Position numbers and translations under genes: made by a program | Notes under the pieces: generated by a model | Seen by the model: the letters and a program-made list of their open reading frames with translations, nothing else | Told to the model about the DNA's origin: nothing | Databases searched by the model: none | In this document: piece by piece, positions 46,574 through 58,532 of the stretch | Position numbering within the stretch: the first letter of the stretch is position 1 | Layout of the letters: each line of letters begins with the position of its first letter | Assembly: GCA_034359265.1 (NCBI GenBank) | Contig: CP136895.1 | Coordinates: 4,342,501 to 4,406,500 of the forward strand | Source of the DNA: Canna indica | Taxonomy: Eukaryota > Streptophyta > Magnoliopsida > Zingiberales > Cannaceae | Length of the DNA: 64,000 nt | Direction: 5' to 3'

Positions 46574-47135
46574 TTGCAGAAGAATGTTGGTCTGTTGATA
46601 ACTATGAAATGGACAGATAAATGCAGAGGCAAAAGGACAATGGTGCAAGTTTGGAGAAAGAGTGGAATTCTACTACGAGGTACTATGAGACCAAGTATCA
46701 AGATGAAGCAAAAGACTTCAAGGTTCTGCTTGGTGGTGGTCTGCCTCCTGGATGGGAAGATTTCTTCCCGGTAACTGTATCATATAACTTGAACTCATTT
46801 TGATCTTTCTCCTCAGGTGGTGAATGGCTGGAGATCATATTGATTGGGATATATCGGTTCGGAGTTATGTCTCTGCGAGGGGATCGAGTGCAGAGACGCT
46901 GAGGAAGGAGGGGCGGCGAGTGAGGGTAGTCTCACTTGTGTGCTGGAAACTGTTCGATGGGCAGCCGAGGGAGTACAAGGAGTTGGTGTTGCCGGCGAGA
47001 GTGGCGAAGCGGGTCGGAGTTGAAGCAGGGTCGCCGATCGGATGGCCGGAGTACGTTGGAGAAGCAGGGATGGTGCATGCGGTGGAGGATTCTGGATGCA
47101 GCGGGGCATACTTGGATACCTTCATGAAGTATGGT
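46574..47135 (+). pseudogene. Transketolase pseudogene, 3' half
   Basis: To the right of the LTR element the relic resumes with EWNSTTRYYETKYQDEAKDF and LPPGWEDFFP (about 46650-46770), equivalent to the linker after the diphosphate domain. It then jumps directly to an ILIG-like block and ETLRKEGRRVRVVSLVCWKL, LFDGQPREYKELVLPA and VGVEAGSPIGWPEYVG of the C-terminal domain (about 46810-47120). The whole pyrimidine-binding domain and several exons are missing. Frame shifts separate the blocks. The final residues of normal transketolase are also absent. Confidence 0.82.
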
Positions 47136-49152
47136 GGAGAACTAAATTTTCATTGTTTCAGTTTTAATTTGTTAATCAAAGCTGTAATCTTTAGTTTCTC
47201 ATAAAATTATGTTATTTTATTTTTCTCGGTTTTCGTCTCATTAATTATATAAAAATAGATATGTTGACATAATAAAGAATAACTATTTCAATTTATTAAT
47301 TATATTATAAATTATATATTAAAAAAAATCTATATTATATAAAATTTAAATATAAAATTATTTTTCATATATAATCTCCTATAATAATTATATATGAAAA
47401 AAATATTAATTATGTATTCAATATACATGAGATATAATATTATTTTTATATTTTTATTTTTAATTTATGCATTAAATAAAAATGAATATTAATTTATTCA
47501 TTATTTTATTTCCTTTATATTATGAAGCAAATATCTAATTATTTATTTGGTTCACGGGATTGGATAGGATGATAGAATAATAAATGGAAAAATTAAATAT
47601 ATTGTTTCTTCTAACTCATATACTAAACAAACCACGAATGAAAATTTATATCTTATTGTATCCTTTATATGTAAACGTTACATGTTAAGAAAATAAGTCT
47701 ATTATTATTATAATAATTAATATCAAACACAACAATAAAATATGGTACACTCTACTTAAAAATAAAGAATACAATAATAAAGGAAAAAAAATAGCAAAAT
47801 AATTAAAAATAAGTTTAATTATAAATATTTATAAAACTTATTTTCTGAAAAAAATAACCTAAGCTTAATTAATGAAGCCATAGTTTCGATTAAGGTTAAA
47901 ATAAAAAATGAAGATAATAATAATTAAAAATAAGTATAATATATGAGCTCTTTTGGTTGATAAATAGGTAGTTTTAGAGAAATTTCTTTTATAGTGGTAG
48001 AGCATAGTGTTATTGGAAAGTATATTCTCCAAAAATTTATTTCTTTTATAGTGGAAGAGCATAGTGTTATTGGAAAATATATTCTCCAAGAATTTATTTT
48101 TTTCTCTTATTTGATTGATAAGAAGTAGGAGAACGTTAAAAATTATACTTAAAGAGGAAGTGCAATTTTTACAAAATGCATCAAGTATTACCAATGTTCC
48201 ATGTAAGTTGTACTTGCATTTCGGAATATGTAAAATAATTATTTTATCCATATTTTTTTTCCACTTTTGTTCATTAATCATATAAAAATAGATATGTTAA
48301 CCTAATAAAAAATAACTATTTCAATTTATTAATTATATTACGTAATTATATGTAAAAAAACATATTAATTATATAAGAAATTATATATATTAAAAATTCT
48401 ATTATTCTTATATAAAATTTAAATATAATTTTTTTTCCATATATAATCTACTATATATGAAAAAATTATATTAATTATGTATTCAATATATATGACAAAA
48501 TAAAATTAATAATTTATAAATGAATGATATTTTAATTATTTCGAAGGTATTTCATAAGAAGCATCGATGTCAACTAATTAAACATGTTGTGGTATGCTTT
48601 TTCATATAATTACTTATTATCAATCAAATATATTTTTGATATTTTTTAAAAAATACAAGTTAATTCATGGAAAGTAAAATTTTTGGCAAAAATTTAATTC
48701 ATATGTCAACCAAATGATGCTGAATTACATTTTACTATAATATCCATGAGTTTTTGTGTAAATATATAATCAATTCAATTAAGAGTTTTCAATTTTTTCC
48801 TAAAAAATATAAAATTAACCAAATAGAAAGTTGTAATAAAAAACTCTAAAATCAAACTAAATTAAGGGGGAAATAAAAATTTAAACCAAATTTAAGGGGG
48901 AAAGTTGTACAAATAGAGCCGCATCAACACGAAACTCGGTTTTAACCCACTTCGAAAAACTCGGGGGCTAATTCCGTTACAAAACACGGAGACTCGGACT
49001 TAATAAACCCGGGGAGAATCTACAACGACAAGTACACGGCTCTTTTTCGCTTCTTCCTACCATCGCTCTAATTAGTAATCCAAAGTTTCTCCGATCCATC
49101 AAATTAGGAATCGCCTTTCGCCAGTCCCCACTATACCAGAGCACGGCTGACG
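47136..49152. other. AT-rich intergenic DNA with duplicated segments
   Basis: A segment of about 240 bp at 47240-47480 (around ATAGATATGTTGACATAATA) recurs in direct orientation at about 48280-48520. Between them a unit of about 57 bp (ATTTCTTTTATAGTGG) is tandemly duplicated at 47982-48097. No coding region was found. The last 100-200 bp before 49153 are the likely promoter and leader of the ASCH gene. Confidence 0.55.
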
Positions 49153-52100
49153 ATGGCAGGATATAGCGGCGGAGACCGAGGCCGAGGCAGAGGCCGCGGC
49201 CCCAGCGGCGGAGCACCCAGGGCCGAGTTTGGCGGCGGCAGCCGCGGGATGGGGAAGTATACCAACGCATGCCTGACGATGCATCAGCCTTGGGCGTCGC
49301 TCTTGGTCCATGGCATCAAGCGCGTCGAAGGAAGATCCTGGCCCGCCCCTCTCACCGGTATTATTCTTTGTTTGCCTGTTCTTTCTAATCTCCCTCCTTT
49401 TGGTTCCCTCTCGATGTCTTTCCCCGCTTTCCGGTCTCATGTAAAGATTGACAGATTCACATGCGGAGTGCTCTAATCTTGCGGCTTATGCAACTAATGT
49501 GCCCCTTCTAGTTCATTTCTGTTCCCTTTGATTCAATTTCTCGATTTCCGGCGGTTGCTTCTGATTTAAGGCTCTCGGTCGTGCTATTTAATTTTTCTTA
49601 CTATATTATCCCCAATCCTAATATTCTTTCGCTGCATTTGTGACTGTCGGAATTTTGGTGGTGCGGTGTAGCTCCTACCTTTCCTCTGTGGTTCGTCTAC
49701 TGGGTATTTGTTTGGGAACATGACGTTTTGTGTTTGTTGTTCTTTGAAGGTCGGCTATGGATACATGCGGCCTCAAAAGTTCCAGATCCCGAGACTATCA
49801 AAGCAATGGAGGATTTCTACCGGGAGATATATGCTGTTAATGGGGTCAAAAATATCAAATTTCCTGAACACTATCCTGTATCCAGATTGTTAGGTATGTC
49901 ATACTCTTTCTAGCCCGCTCTATTCCTAAATAGGAAACAGGATAGATTGCAAATCTATAAAGTGAATCTTGGTCCAAATGAAATTAGCTTCATGTTTTTA
50001 ATTATCTTCATAGAAAAAGGCTTTATAGTCTTAATTATCTTCATAGAAGTCTCGACTGCTCCTTACTTGGTGTTGGTTTGTCTCGTTTGAGTGCGCTGCT
50101 TCCAAAATGCGGCTTCTACTGAGTTCAACTTGGCTATGAGGGCTGCAAGTTTTTTCTCCCTCTTGGCCTGACTAGTTCTCCTCCTGTTGTATTCTTACTT
50201 TGAGGCCGCTGGTCTCCTTTTTTTTCTCATCTCTCCCCCCTCTTGTATTCTGTTCAATACTCTTGAAATGAACACAAGTTTTCTTTCCTTCAAAAAAAAA
50301 TGTATAGAGCTAACTACTGCTGAAGTTTAGCTATAGAAAGGAAATAATCAAACAATGTTATTGATGAGATTAGTCCACAATAATAAGAAAAAGAAGAAGC
50401 AAGTCTCAACTATTTCGGGTGAGCTACATGGATCCTTTCCCTACTTATACTTTATTATCTACGTAAAGATTTTTTGATTTGTAAGGAGTGGTTACATTAC
50501 TTTTCTAATTTAATGTAAAAGTGACGAAACATTATATATATAATCTTGATAAATTTGCATTTGATAGTATGGCCATCCTTTCCAATTATTGTTAGCTAAA
50601 GAATGTTTGACTCTATTCAAGTAAATAATCAGCAGGAGTAAGGTGGTATTGTCTTTTCAGTTATAATGATAGGATCAACCGATCAATCCATTAGCGTCTC
50701 AAATCATCATTTCCTTCCTAAATCATCCCATCTCTTTCATCAAAAGGTTAGAGAGACAAGAGATACTGAGTAAATTAAAAAGTTACATTTATTTACTGTG
50801 AAGACCCTCCTATTCTATGTTCCCAATAAAGAAATGTTCAGTTGTCGACAAGTAATTTTCAAACACCGTAACAACAAAGCTCGAAATTCCCAAAAGAAAG
50901 TGTTTTTTCCCAAAATCATAACCTAAAAACTCCAACACTCCAAATGCCCTCAAAATTAAAATTTCCTCCATTTCTACATTTGGTTCCCTCTATTTTTAGC
51001 CACTTAGAGACTTTTGGTCAAAAATCTTAAGTACCAAAAAAGTCAAGGAGCCAGTTGCTTGTACTATCCAAATATAATTTACCATTACAAATAACTCAAA
51101 AACAACTTATTACTTCAGAACTATAGATATTTTACACCCTTTGCAGCCACTTAAAGGCTTCTGCTCTTAAGTGCCAAAAAACCAAGGAAGCGGTAGTTTT
51201 ATCCACTAAAATATCATTTAGCTAACACTAAAACACTAAAAATAAATTCATGTCATGCATAATAAATTTATATTCCATTTTGAGTGACTTAAAACATTTT
51301 CTTGAAAAGTTTTTAAGTACCCAAACATAATTTCCTGTCACAAATAACTGAAAAACAACTTATTACTTCAAAACTATAGATATTTTGACCACTTGAAGAC
51401 TTTTGCACTCACTTAAGGAAACAGTAACTGTAGCTACTAAAATAATATTTAGCCATTAAAGAAACACTAAAATAGTAATTGAGCAAAAGTCTTTAAGTGG
51501 TTCAAAATAGAGGAATCAGATGCAGAAATGGAGGAAAATTTAGTTTCAAGGGCATTCTAGGTATTCAATTTTTTTAGGTTATGGTTTTGGGGAAAAAATT
51601 ACCTCTTATGGTTTGAGAATTTCTGAAATTCCTTGCTGTTGACTATGTTTCCAATTCCTAGATTTTTGGAACAAGAACTACATACAATAGGTTGTAGCAA
51701 CAAATACCTCATCGTTTGCTCTTTCCCGAAAAAATTTCTTTGAACTAATTCTGTTTGAACTATGTTCGAAGTATTTGACTGTGATATGCATGTATCAGAT
51801 GGTATTATCGCAGCAATCTAGTCAGTCAATACTTGTTGTATATGCAAATAAGCAATTTTCCAAAACCAGTATAAGAACTCTGATTTTTCCCAAAAGAAAA
51901 AAACAAGAATTTTGGTTAATCACACTTTTTCATATAAGCATCATCAGCTTGATATTGTCCCAGATTATTAATATTATTTTTATATTCAACTGTTTGAGCG
52001 TCTTATTTTGACTCCATCGTATTAATCTCTTCAGGTTGTTGTCCTACTCTAGCTTCACACCTTTCTCCTATCTCCCCTGATTGTCTTTTGTTGTTACGAG

Positions 52101-55100
52101 CAGTATTAATTCTGAGACTCTCAGCAGGAGCAGTGCATCTGGGTTGCATTCCAGCAATAAGAAATTAATATTTAAATATTGAAATAAAACAATTCAATAA
52201 AGTATCCAAAAATATGAACTGGCAAATGGTAGAAAATGTTATTTAAAAGAAATGTCAGCATTTTTTTGAAGTACTTAAATAGATAAAGAAATTTTACTAT
52301 TTTAGCAACGAATCAAGATCTTTTACCATGTAATAATGTGCGTTGTTTATGTTTGAATAATGAATCAGGTTAAAGCTGCAAAAGTTCTCTTTTGTAGTTG
52401 TCCAATAACGAATAGAATTTTTTTGTAGGATGGTTTTTTCTTAATGATGGATGAATAAAGAATCTGACTAACTTCTATAGAATACCTACTTCTCACTTTC
52501 AAAATGCACACTACTTGGGAGATTCTTAGAACAATTAATTCTTTTTTTTGAATGAAAAACGTGATGGAAAACCTTCATGATGTTTATTATAAAGAAGTAA
52601 AGAATCAAAGATCTAAGGGGTTACATAAGTGGGAGGTCAAGTCCGGTAGTTTCTTGCTCTTAGTATACGTTGAAATTCATATGAAATTAGCTTAGGACAA
52701 CATACATCTCCTGCATCTTGCCGCCAAAAATCTAGGCATTTCTTTCATTCCAAACTGCTCGCGTCCAGCTCAGTATTAGTCCTTGATGCTCAAGAGTATT
52801 GCTGTTTGAAGGAAGCCAGAAATCTAGTGCAATAGTGCATCAGCTATGGTGTTGACTTGTGGTGGAGGATGCATGTTTTATTGTTCTCATCTAGAGGATG
52901 CAAATGCACAATGGATGAACAAGTGTTTTTCATCTTCAGTATTGGTAGTTTGATATCACAATAATATCAGTTAATCCGGATTAATAAAAGCTGTGGGAAA
53001 AAAGAAAGATTGGGATTTCTCCCTATCTTTCAACACCTAAGGTGGTTAGGCGCAAAAGCAAAGGGAGTGTTTTTTTTAGCAATAGAAATCCTGTAATATA
53101 TTCAAGAGCTATGAAGCAATTACAGGTAAGAGGGAGGGAAAGTTAAAGAAAAAAACCAAAAGATCAAAGAAAACTAGAAAAACAGGACCCGGAAACAGGG
53201 AGAAAACCGAAGTGAATATACCACAAAACACAAAAAAACAAAGGGAGTGTTAGTCTTAGGATGTCGAACATGGTTCGCTGAAAAAGGAAATACAAGGTGA
53301 GTGCCCGATAGGTAATAATTGGAGTACATGGATAAACAATTTTTATTGAAGTCTATCAATTGTATGCAGTATTTAAGTTATATAACTCCTTGAATTTGTT
53401 ATTTCAATGTCTAATGTTTGTTGTGCTTTGACTAAAATTTTCAAGCTTTTTTTTTTCTGTGCTGAAGCATTTGTAACCTTTATATCATATACTTGAATCA
53501 TATGGTTTGTTCTCTTCTGAAACTTGGTTATATGGCATTGCAGGTTGTGTTGATGTGGTAGGCTGTCTTAAAAGTGAAGAGTTGGTATGCTGGGAGGAAG
53601 TACCTGAGTCGGTGGGAATTGTTCTTCGTCTTTTAAATAGACTTTCTTTTCAGTTAATTTCTTTTTGTCTTATTATTAATCTTTGCTGTGTTATTGATTA
53701 TTCTTACTGTTTATTATAGGTGAGACTTGAAGGACTTACAGAATTCTGCTGGCTATGTGAAAACCCACAGGTACTTATGCACCATTTCGTGGCTGTTAAT
53801 ATTGAAATCAGACTGCTTAGGCACCAGATTATTGCCAGGATTTCTCTTTGTTTCTTGGAGTACCTTCTTTTCTAATTAATTTTCACTAACTATTGTGGCA
53901 AATTGCTTTATCTTGTGAGAAATATCTTTAGATTCTAATATAATTTACACTTAGTCTGACCTGAGTTCCTCTTAATATTTGCAGAAGTTATTGATTCCAT
54001 TTGAAATGCGTGGTTATCAGCGAGTCTATAACTTGGAAAGAAGGGTATTGACACCAACTTCTGTTTCATATAACAGCTAGCTTTAATTATGTAGTCTGCT
54101 GCTTTTTCCTTGGTTATGATTTCAGCAATATTATAATTTGTTTTCCTACAGATTCATGATGCAGCAGTAAGAGGTCTTTGCCCTATTCAAGGCCCTTTAC
54201 CAGTAAAGTTTCCACTTCCAAATCCCAAGGATCCTTTTTCACTGAAGCCAGGATCTATTGCATTACACTTCAGTAGGCCTAAAGCATCTGTGATGGAGAA
54301 AACACCTAGTGTTAGTGCAGCTATAGCTGGTGCACGAGCTGCTGCTACACAGTTCTCAAAAATGGATCCAGGTACCATGTCTGATAGTGAAAAAATAAAG
54401 TTATCTGAGGAGAGTGAGTTAGATTTGGCAGAAACTAATCAGACTGAAGTTCAAGAAGTGGATAGAAGGTCACCACAGACAGGAAATGAGAGTCAGGGTC
54501 TTCTGGCTCATAAGTATGGTGAACATAATAGCAAAATGAACAGAGAAAACGAGATATTTCCCGGTCAGAGAGGCAGCAGAGATTCTAGATCACAACATGG
54601 AGGTTCTGGAAAGGTCAGCATCAATGTCCCTTATGTTTTCAAGGTTTACGCTTTTACTTGCACTAAATTTTAGGAGCTCATACTGTTAAGGCATTTCAAA
54701 ACTGTGTTGTTAAATAATCTTTTATGTTTTTCTTTTGCCTATTATAAAATTATTGTGGACAAATGGTTGTTTAACAACTGCTTCCTCTTTCACGCATACT
54801 TTGACCACATATGGGTACAGTTGAAATTTACAAATTCACATGAACGAAAGCATACAGTACTTCTATTGATCTTCTTATTAGATTATCTAGAGTAGCAAGT
54901 CCCAAGTACAGAAACAATAAGACTTCAACAAATACATTAAATATTTAACAGTAAGATGCCATATTTTGAGTCGAAAACTTGTACCAATAGCTTATCCTAG
55001 ATGTAACTAGTAGATTAATTTCAAGCAATGAATGAAAATTCGAGATGTTCGTACATACGAATGGATCCTAGTCATACTAGAACCTTTGGACATATTTACT

Positions 55101-55584
55101 ATGGTTTTCCAATACATTTTCTAGTGATATATGTATTTTTTATTTTCGACCAGGTTGTTATACAGATACTGGTACCCGTTCTTAGTTAATTACTGTATGC
55201 ATGACTGTACAAAAAACACTTGCTTAAACTTCCATATGTACTTTCTAAGATACTGGTACCCGTTCTTAGTTAATTACTGTATGCACGACTGTACAAAAAA
55301 ACACTTGCTTAAACTTCCATATGTACTTTCTAAGTGTCATAGATTTTGTTTATATCATAGAACTGATATTTTATACAACATTTTGTGGCAAGATTACTTG
55401 GATGTCTCGCTAGGTAGAAATTGTATGTGTGCTGATTTCTTCTGTTTATTGTTAAGGTGGCAATACTTGAGTATCGCTGTGTTTCACTATAATCTTTGAT
55501 ATAAAGGATTACTTCGATATTCTATTTCGAACTGTCTACTGACTATGATTGGGTAGATTTTTTCTGCAGCACTGCATGGAATAA
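49153..55584 (+). CDS. ASCH-domain (TRIP4/ASC-1-like) RNA-binding protein, seven exons, about 334 residues
   Basis: Proposed exons: 49153-49357, 49750-49893, 53544-53611, 53720-53770, 53985-54044, 54152-54613 and a tiny last exon 55570-55584; all junctions obey GT-AG and keep frame. The protein has an RGG-rich N-terminus (1-34). It then has an ASCH domain (about 38-165) with CLTMHQPWASLLVHGIKRVE, GRLWIHAASKVPD, HYPVSRLLGCVDVVG and EFCWLCENPQ, then MRGYQRVYNLE, and a hydrophilic Ser/Glu-rich tail. ASCH domains bind RNA or nucleotides; in animals ASC-1 couples to transcription and ribosome rescue, while the plant role is not established. The first six exons are firm. The end is less sure: reading through the last donor would stop at 54673 instead. 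Confidence 0.85.
50090..50299 (+). mobile_element. LINE 3' tail fragment
   Basis: The stretch resembles the 3' UTR of plant LINEs (CTTGTATTCTGTTCAATA, TTGAAATGAACACAAG) and ends in a run of A. No target duplication was identified. Confidence 0.5.
50880..51645. mobile_element. Inverted-repeat (foldback/MITE-like) element in intron 2
   Basis: The left arm with CCCAAAATCATAACCTAAAAA, TGCCCT, TTTCCTCCATTTCT and CCACTTAGAGACTTT is matched in reverse complement at about 51470-51645 (AAGTCTTTAAGTGG, AGAAATGGAGGAAA, AGGGCATTCTAGG, TTAGGTTATGGTTTTGGG). Arms exceed 130 bp with about 10-15 percent mismatch. The middle also has CTTAAG-type repeats. Exact ends and the target duplication are not clear. 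Confidence 0.6.
52543..52870 (-). mobile_element. LINE 3' tail fragment, minus strand
   Basis: Read on the minus strand it has a WNERNA..IFGGK block typical of the last codons of plant LINE ORF2, then a 3' UTR and a poly(A) run (poly(T) at 52543-52550 on plus). It is 5'-truncated. Confidence 0.6.
53059..53251 (-). mobile_element. Short retroposed insertion with 13-bp target duplication
   Basis: CAAAGGGAGTGTT occurs at 53059-53071 and again at 53239-53251. The 167 bp between start with a T run (poly(A) of a minus-strand insertion). This is the signature of LINE-driven retroposition, either of a very short LINE end or a SINE. Confidence 0.75.
55165..55332. repeat. 84-bp tandem duplication in the last ASCH intron
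   Basis: A unit starting GATACTGGTACCCGTTCTTA at 55165 repeats at 55249 with one substitution and one A-run indel. It lies between exon 6 and the proposed exon 7. Confidence 0.85.
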
Positions 55585-57030
55585 AATCTAATCAAGTGTT
55601 GCGGATTCAAGAACCACGTCTACAGATTCAGGGCTCTTTCAGGCAATGAACTCGTTGGAACCGTGCATTGATCCACTATTTTTTAACCCCTTAGGAGTTA
55701 TTGCGGAATAAACTTTATGTGCCCAATGTTACTGTGTATATTATTGTAAGCAGTCTTCATTTTTAGTAGTATGGTTTCTGTAGCGATACTTTAGGAAGAA
55801 AAAGCGTCAGGCAAGCAGCAAGCTGCTCTCGTACTTGTCCTTTGGAAGCAGAACCGTAATGCCAATTGCATTCATTGGTCTGCTACTAATTCGTTCAAAC
55901 AGTTTGCACCTTTTCCCCTCGTTACATTGGAAGACAAGGACCCGCTTTTTAACTTCGTATTTGTCTTGATGGTTGTGCATTGTAATGCTGCTATTGTATA
56001 TCGTTGCTATTATAATTTGCATGACGTATACTGTAAGTAAGGTTCATTGTACAGAAGAGCCATTCAGTGCCCTCTTCAAGGAACAAAGAATTGCTACCTA
56101 CCATGACTGAGGCATCAATCAGAGCCGTCAATTAATTAGCATCATGGAGCAAATGCTCATCAATGACGAGTAACCCTTTTATTGTCTGTGAGCTGTTCCT
56201 TCCCATGACACAAGCATGCTTGGAATTCTCAGATATGATTATAAAAAGTGAAGCATGATGAGACCATGATAGGAAAGGAATCCCATTGACTCTGACTTGT
56301 GATTCTCGTGCTTTCACGCTTGTGATTCTGCAATTATTCAACACAGGATTTGGAAAGAAGTGTAAACACAAAATAGTTTATTTTAAGAAAAGGTTGTGTG
56401 AAAGTGTGAGTTCTCGCTAGCCAATTTGGAGTTCTAAGTATACGCGTTGACTTCCATTTTCACTTCACCTGTCCCAGATGTACACACTCTTCTTAGCTGG
56501 AGCCAGAATTACCTGCTTAACCAGCCATAATTTTGAGTAATTTTTTTTCATTAGTTCTTTCTCTGAGTTAATTTCCACACTGCTACTGTGCTACAGACTT
56601 CACCTTTGTGGGAAGAACTTTGATGACCACAAAGTACTCAAAACACTGGCATCTTGCGCTCAATGTATCAAAGATGTGACCTTGTGAAGTCAAATTGCAT
56701 TCTTGTTGGCTCTCACTTGGCTTGTTTACTTCTTTTTTGGTTTTTCTCATCTGCCCGACCCAATAATACCAAGTTGTCTTTTCCTCTCGTAGACCCAAAT
56801 TAAAGCTGCTCGGTGCCCACCTTGCTCCGTGTTGTCTTTTTGTGTATTTTAATGTAAATTGTTTCTTGATCTATATATCTATCCATTCCAACAACTTGTA
56901 ACCCAAGCTTCTCTTCCTCGTTATAGTTGGCCATTCCCAGTTTCCCTCTGCTCCTCTTCATCTCACAATCTCTTCCAATGCAATCCTCCATGTTCATCTA
57001 TTTCCTCTGATATCTTCTCGTTCACCTCCA
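55585..57030. other. ASCH 3' UTR and region upstream of the ATL gene
   Basis: The first several hundred bases are probably the 3' UTR of the ASCH gene. A CTATATATCTATCC TATA-like motif at about 56871-56884 lies 150-160 nt before the ATL start codon. Nothing else was recognised. Confidence 0.5.
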
Positions 57031-57990
57031 ATGGATGCAACTCTTGCTCATCTCGCAGCAAACGAGCCCCCACCACCTCCACAATTCTCCGATTCCGGCA
57101 CCAGCTTCCCAATCTTGGCCATCTCCATCCTGGGCATCCTGACCACCACCTTCGTCCTAATCAGCTACTATCTCCTGGTCATCAAGTGTCGCCTCAGCTG
57201 GCGCCGACGCGACCTCCTCCGCCGTCTCTTCCCCTCCGCTTACTCCCGCCGCCACCGCCACCTCTACATTCCTCCCATCATCCAAGCCATAACGGCCGAG
57301 TTCCACGGCCTTGACCCCTCCGTCATCCGTGCGATTCCCGTCGTCAAATTCACAAGAGCAGGCGACGACGGTGCGCGAAAGGGAATGCCATTCCACGACT
57401 GCGCAATCTGCTTGAATGAGTTCCATGAACAGGAAACGCTCAAGCTGCTTCCCGGCTGCTCTCACGCGTTTCATATCGACTGCATTGATACCTGGCTCCA
57501 GTTCAACGCTAACTGTCCACTGTGCCGGTCGGACATCATGAGCTCTTCCATCGGCGTGGCGACCGATCACATTGTAGTCCTCGCTCCTCGCCATGAGCAG
57601 AGTGGAATATTAGAGGCACAAGTTAGAGATAACGAAGGAATGGAGGTTACTTCTCCTCCTCCAAGGAAGAAATGGAGGAAGTACATAAAGGTGGGAAGCA
57701 TGGGGGATGAATGCATTGATGCCAGGGGCAAGTGCGAGCAGTTCTGCGTTCAACCTATAAGGAGGTCCTTCTCCATGGATTCATCTAACGATAGGCAGCT
57801 CTATCTCTCAATCCAGGAGATCTTGAGGCAGAAGCAACAATGCCCTGAAACCGCAACTGGTGAAGGAAGCAGCAGCAACGTTTGCTGTGGAGATGGTGGT
57901 GGAAGTGGAAGAATTCGGCGGTCACTCTTCTTCTCATTCGGCTGGAGCTCGAGAAGCTCCGTCCTTCCGATAGAGGAGGTCGATGTGTGA
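57031..57990 (+). CDS. ATL-family RING-H2 E3 ubiquitin ligase, membrane-anchored (319 residues)
   Basis: An intact single-exon gene, as is usual for ATLs. It has a short Pro-rich N-terminus, one transmembrane helix (about residues 26-52), a basic stretch (RRRDLLRR), the GLD motif (103-105, HGLDPSVIRAIP) and a complete RING-H2 finger: Cys124, Cys127, Cys143, His145, His148, Cys151, Cys162, Cys165, with Trp155 for E2 contact. The 150-residue C-terminal tail carries Lys/Arg-rich and Ser-rich stretches (RRSFSMDSS). ATLs sit in plasma or endo-membranes and ubiquitinate partners in defence, nutrient and stress signalling. The target here is unknown. The antisense frames are shadows. Confidence 0.94.
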   Translation: MDATLAHLAANEPPPPPQFSDSGTSFPILAISILGILTTTFVLISYYLLVIKCRLSWRRRDLLRRLFPSAYSRRHRHLYIPPIIQAITAEFHGLDPSVIRAIPVVKFTRAGDDGARKGMPFHDCAICLNEFHEQETLKLLPGCSHAFHIDCIDTWLQFNANCPLCRSDIMSSSIGVATDHIVVLAPRHEQSGILEAQVRDNEGMEVTSPPPRKKWRKYIKVGSMGDECIDARGKCEQFCVQPIRRSFSMDSSNDRQLYLSIQEILRQKQQCPETATGEGSSSNVCCGDGGGSGRIRRSLFFSFGWSSRSSVLPIEEVDV

Positions 57991-58482
57991 GATATTGGCA
58001 TCTCTGCTTTGTAGTTTGATGTTGTTCCTGAAAGTGGAATTAGAATTTGTAGTGGATCCTGATACAAGAGTTTGTGAATGTATATGAATGTCAACTTTCT
58101 AGTAGCTTAATTGATAGTATCTTGTCCCTGAATCATCATCACATTGGTCTCTTTAGAAAGTCAACTGCTAAAAGCCTAAGTTATTAATTTAAACCTGTCA
58201 TCACATGGTATAAATCACTAGTCTGATTGCTGACTTTTGATGATCTCTACAATGTCAATTATATCACTGGTCTCATATTCTACGTGGATTTATGGATCAC
58301 CATAGATTAAATCTAGGACAAGTGGCAAGAATGACGGTCAAAATTCTACACCAAATAATTTAGGATCAGAGTAAACCAGAGATCTAGTCAATTGATGTTA
58401 AATATGCTTCCTTCTAACAATCTACCATCTTCGATATTAGGGTAGTCAAAGGCAGCACGAGAAGTTCGCAAACTTGATCGGG

Positions 58483-58532
<50 letters not shown>

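Larger units (their letters stand above)
49894..53543 (+). other. Large intron 2 of the ASCH gene, filled with insertions
   Basis: At 3.65 kb this intron is far longer than the others of the gene (about 0.1-1 kb). It contains a LINE-like 3' tail on the plus strand ending in A9 (about 50090-50299), an inverted-repeat element (about 50880-51645), a minus-strand LINE tail (52543-52870) and a short insertion with target duplication (53059-53251). These account for most of its length. Confidence 0.75.

Noticed and set aside
55795..56040. Open frame of 81 codons that could be a last ASCH exon
   Set aside because: The phase fits, but the residues (Cys/Val/Tyr/Asn-rich) look like translated 3' UTR, and the acceptor is weak compared with 55570.
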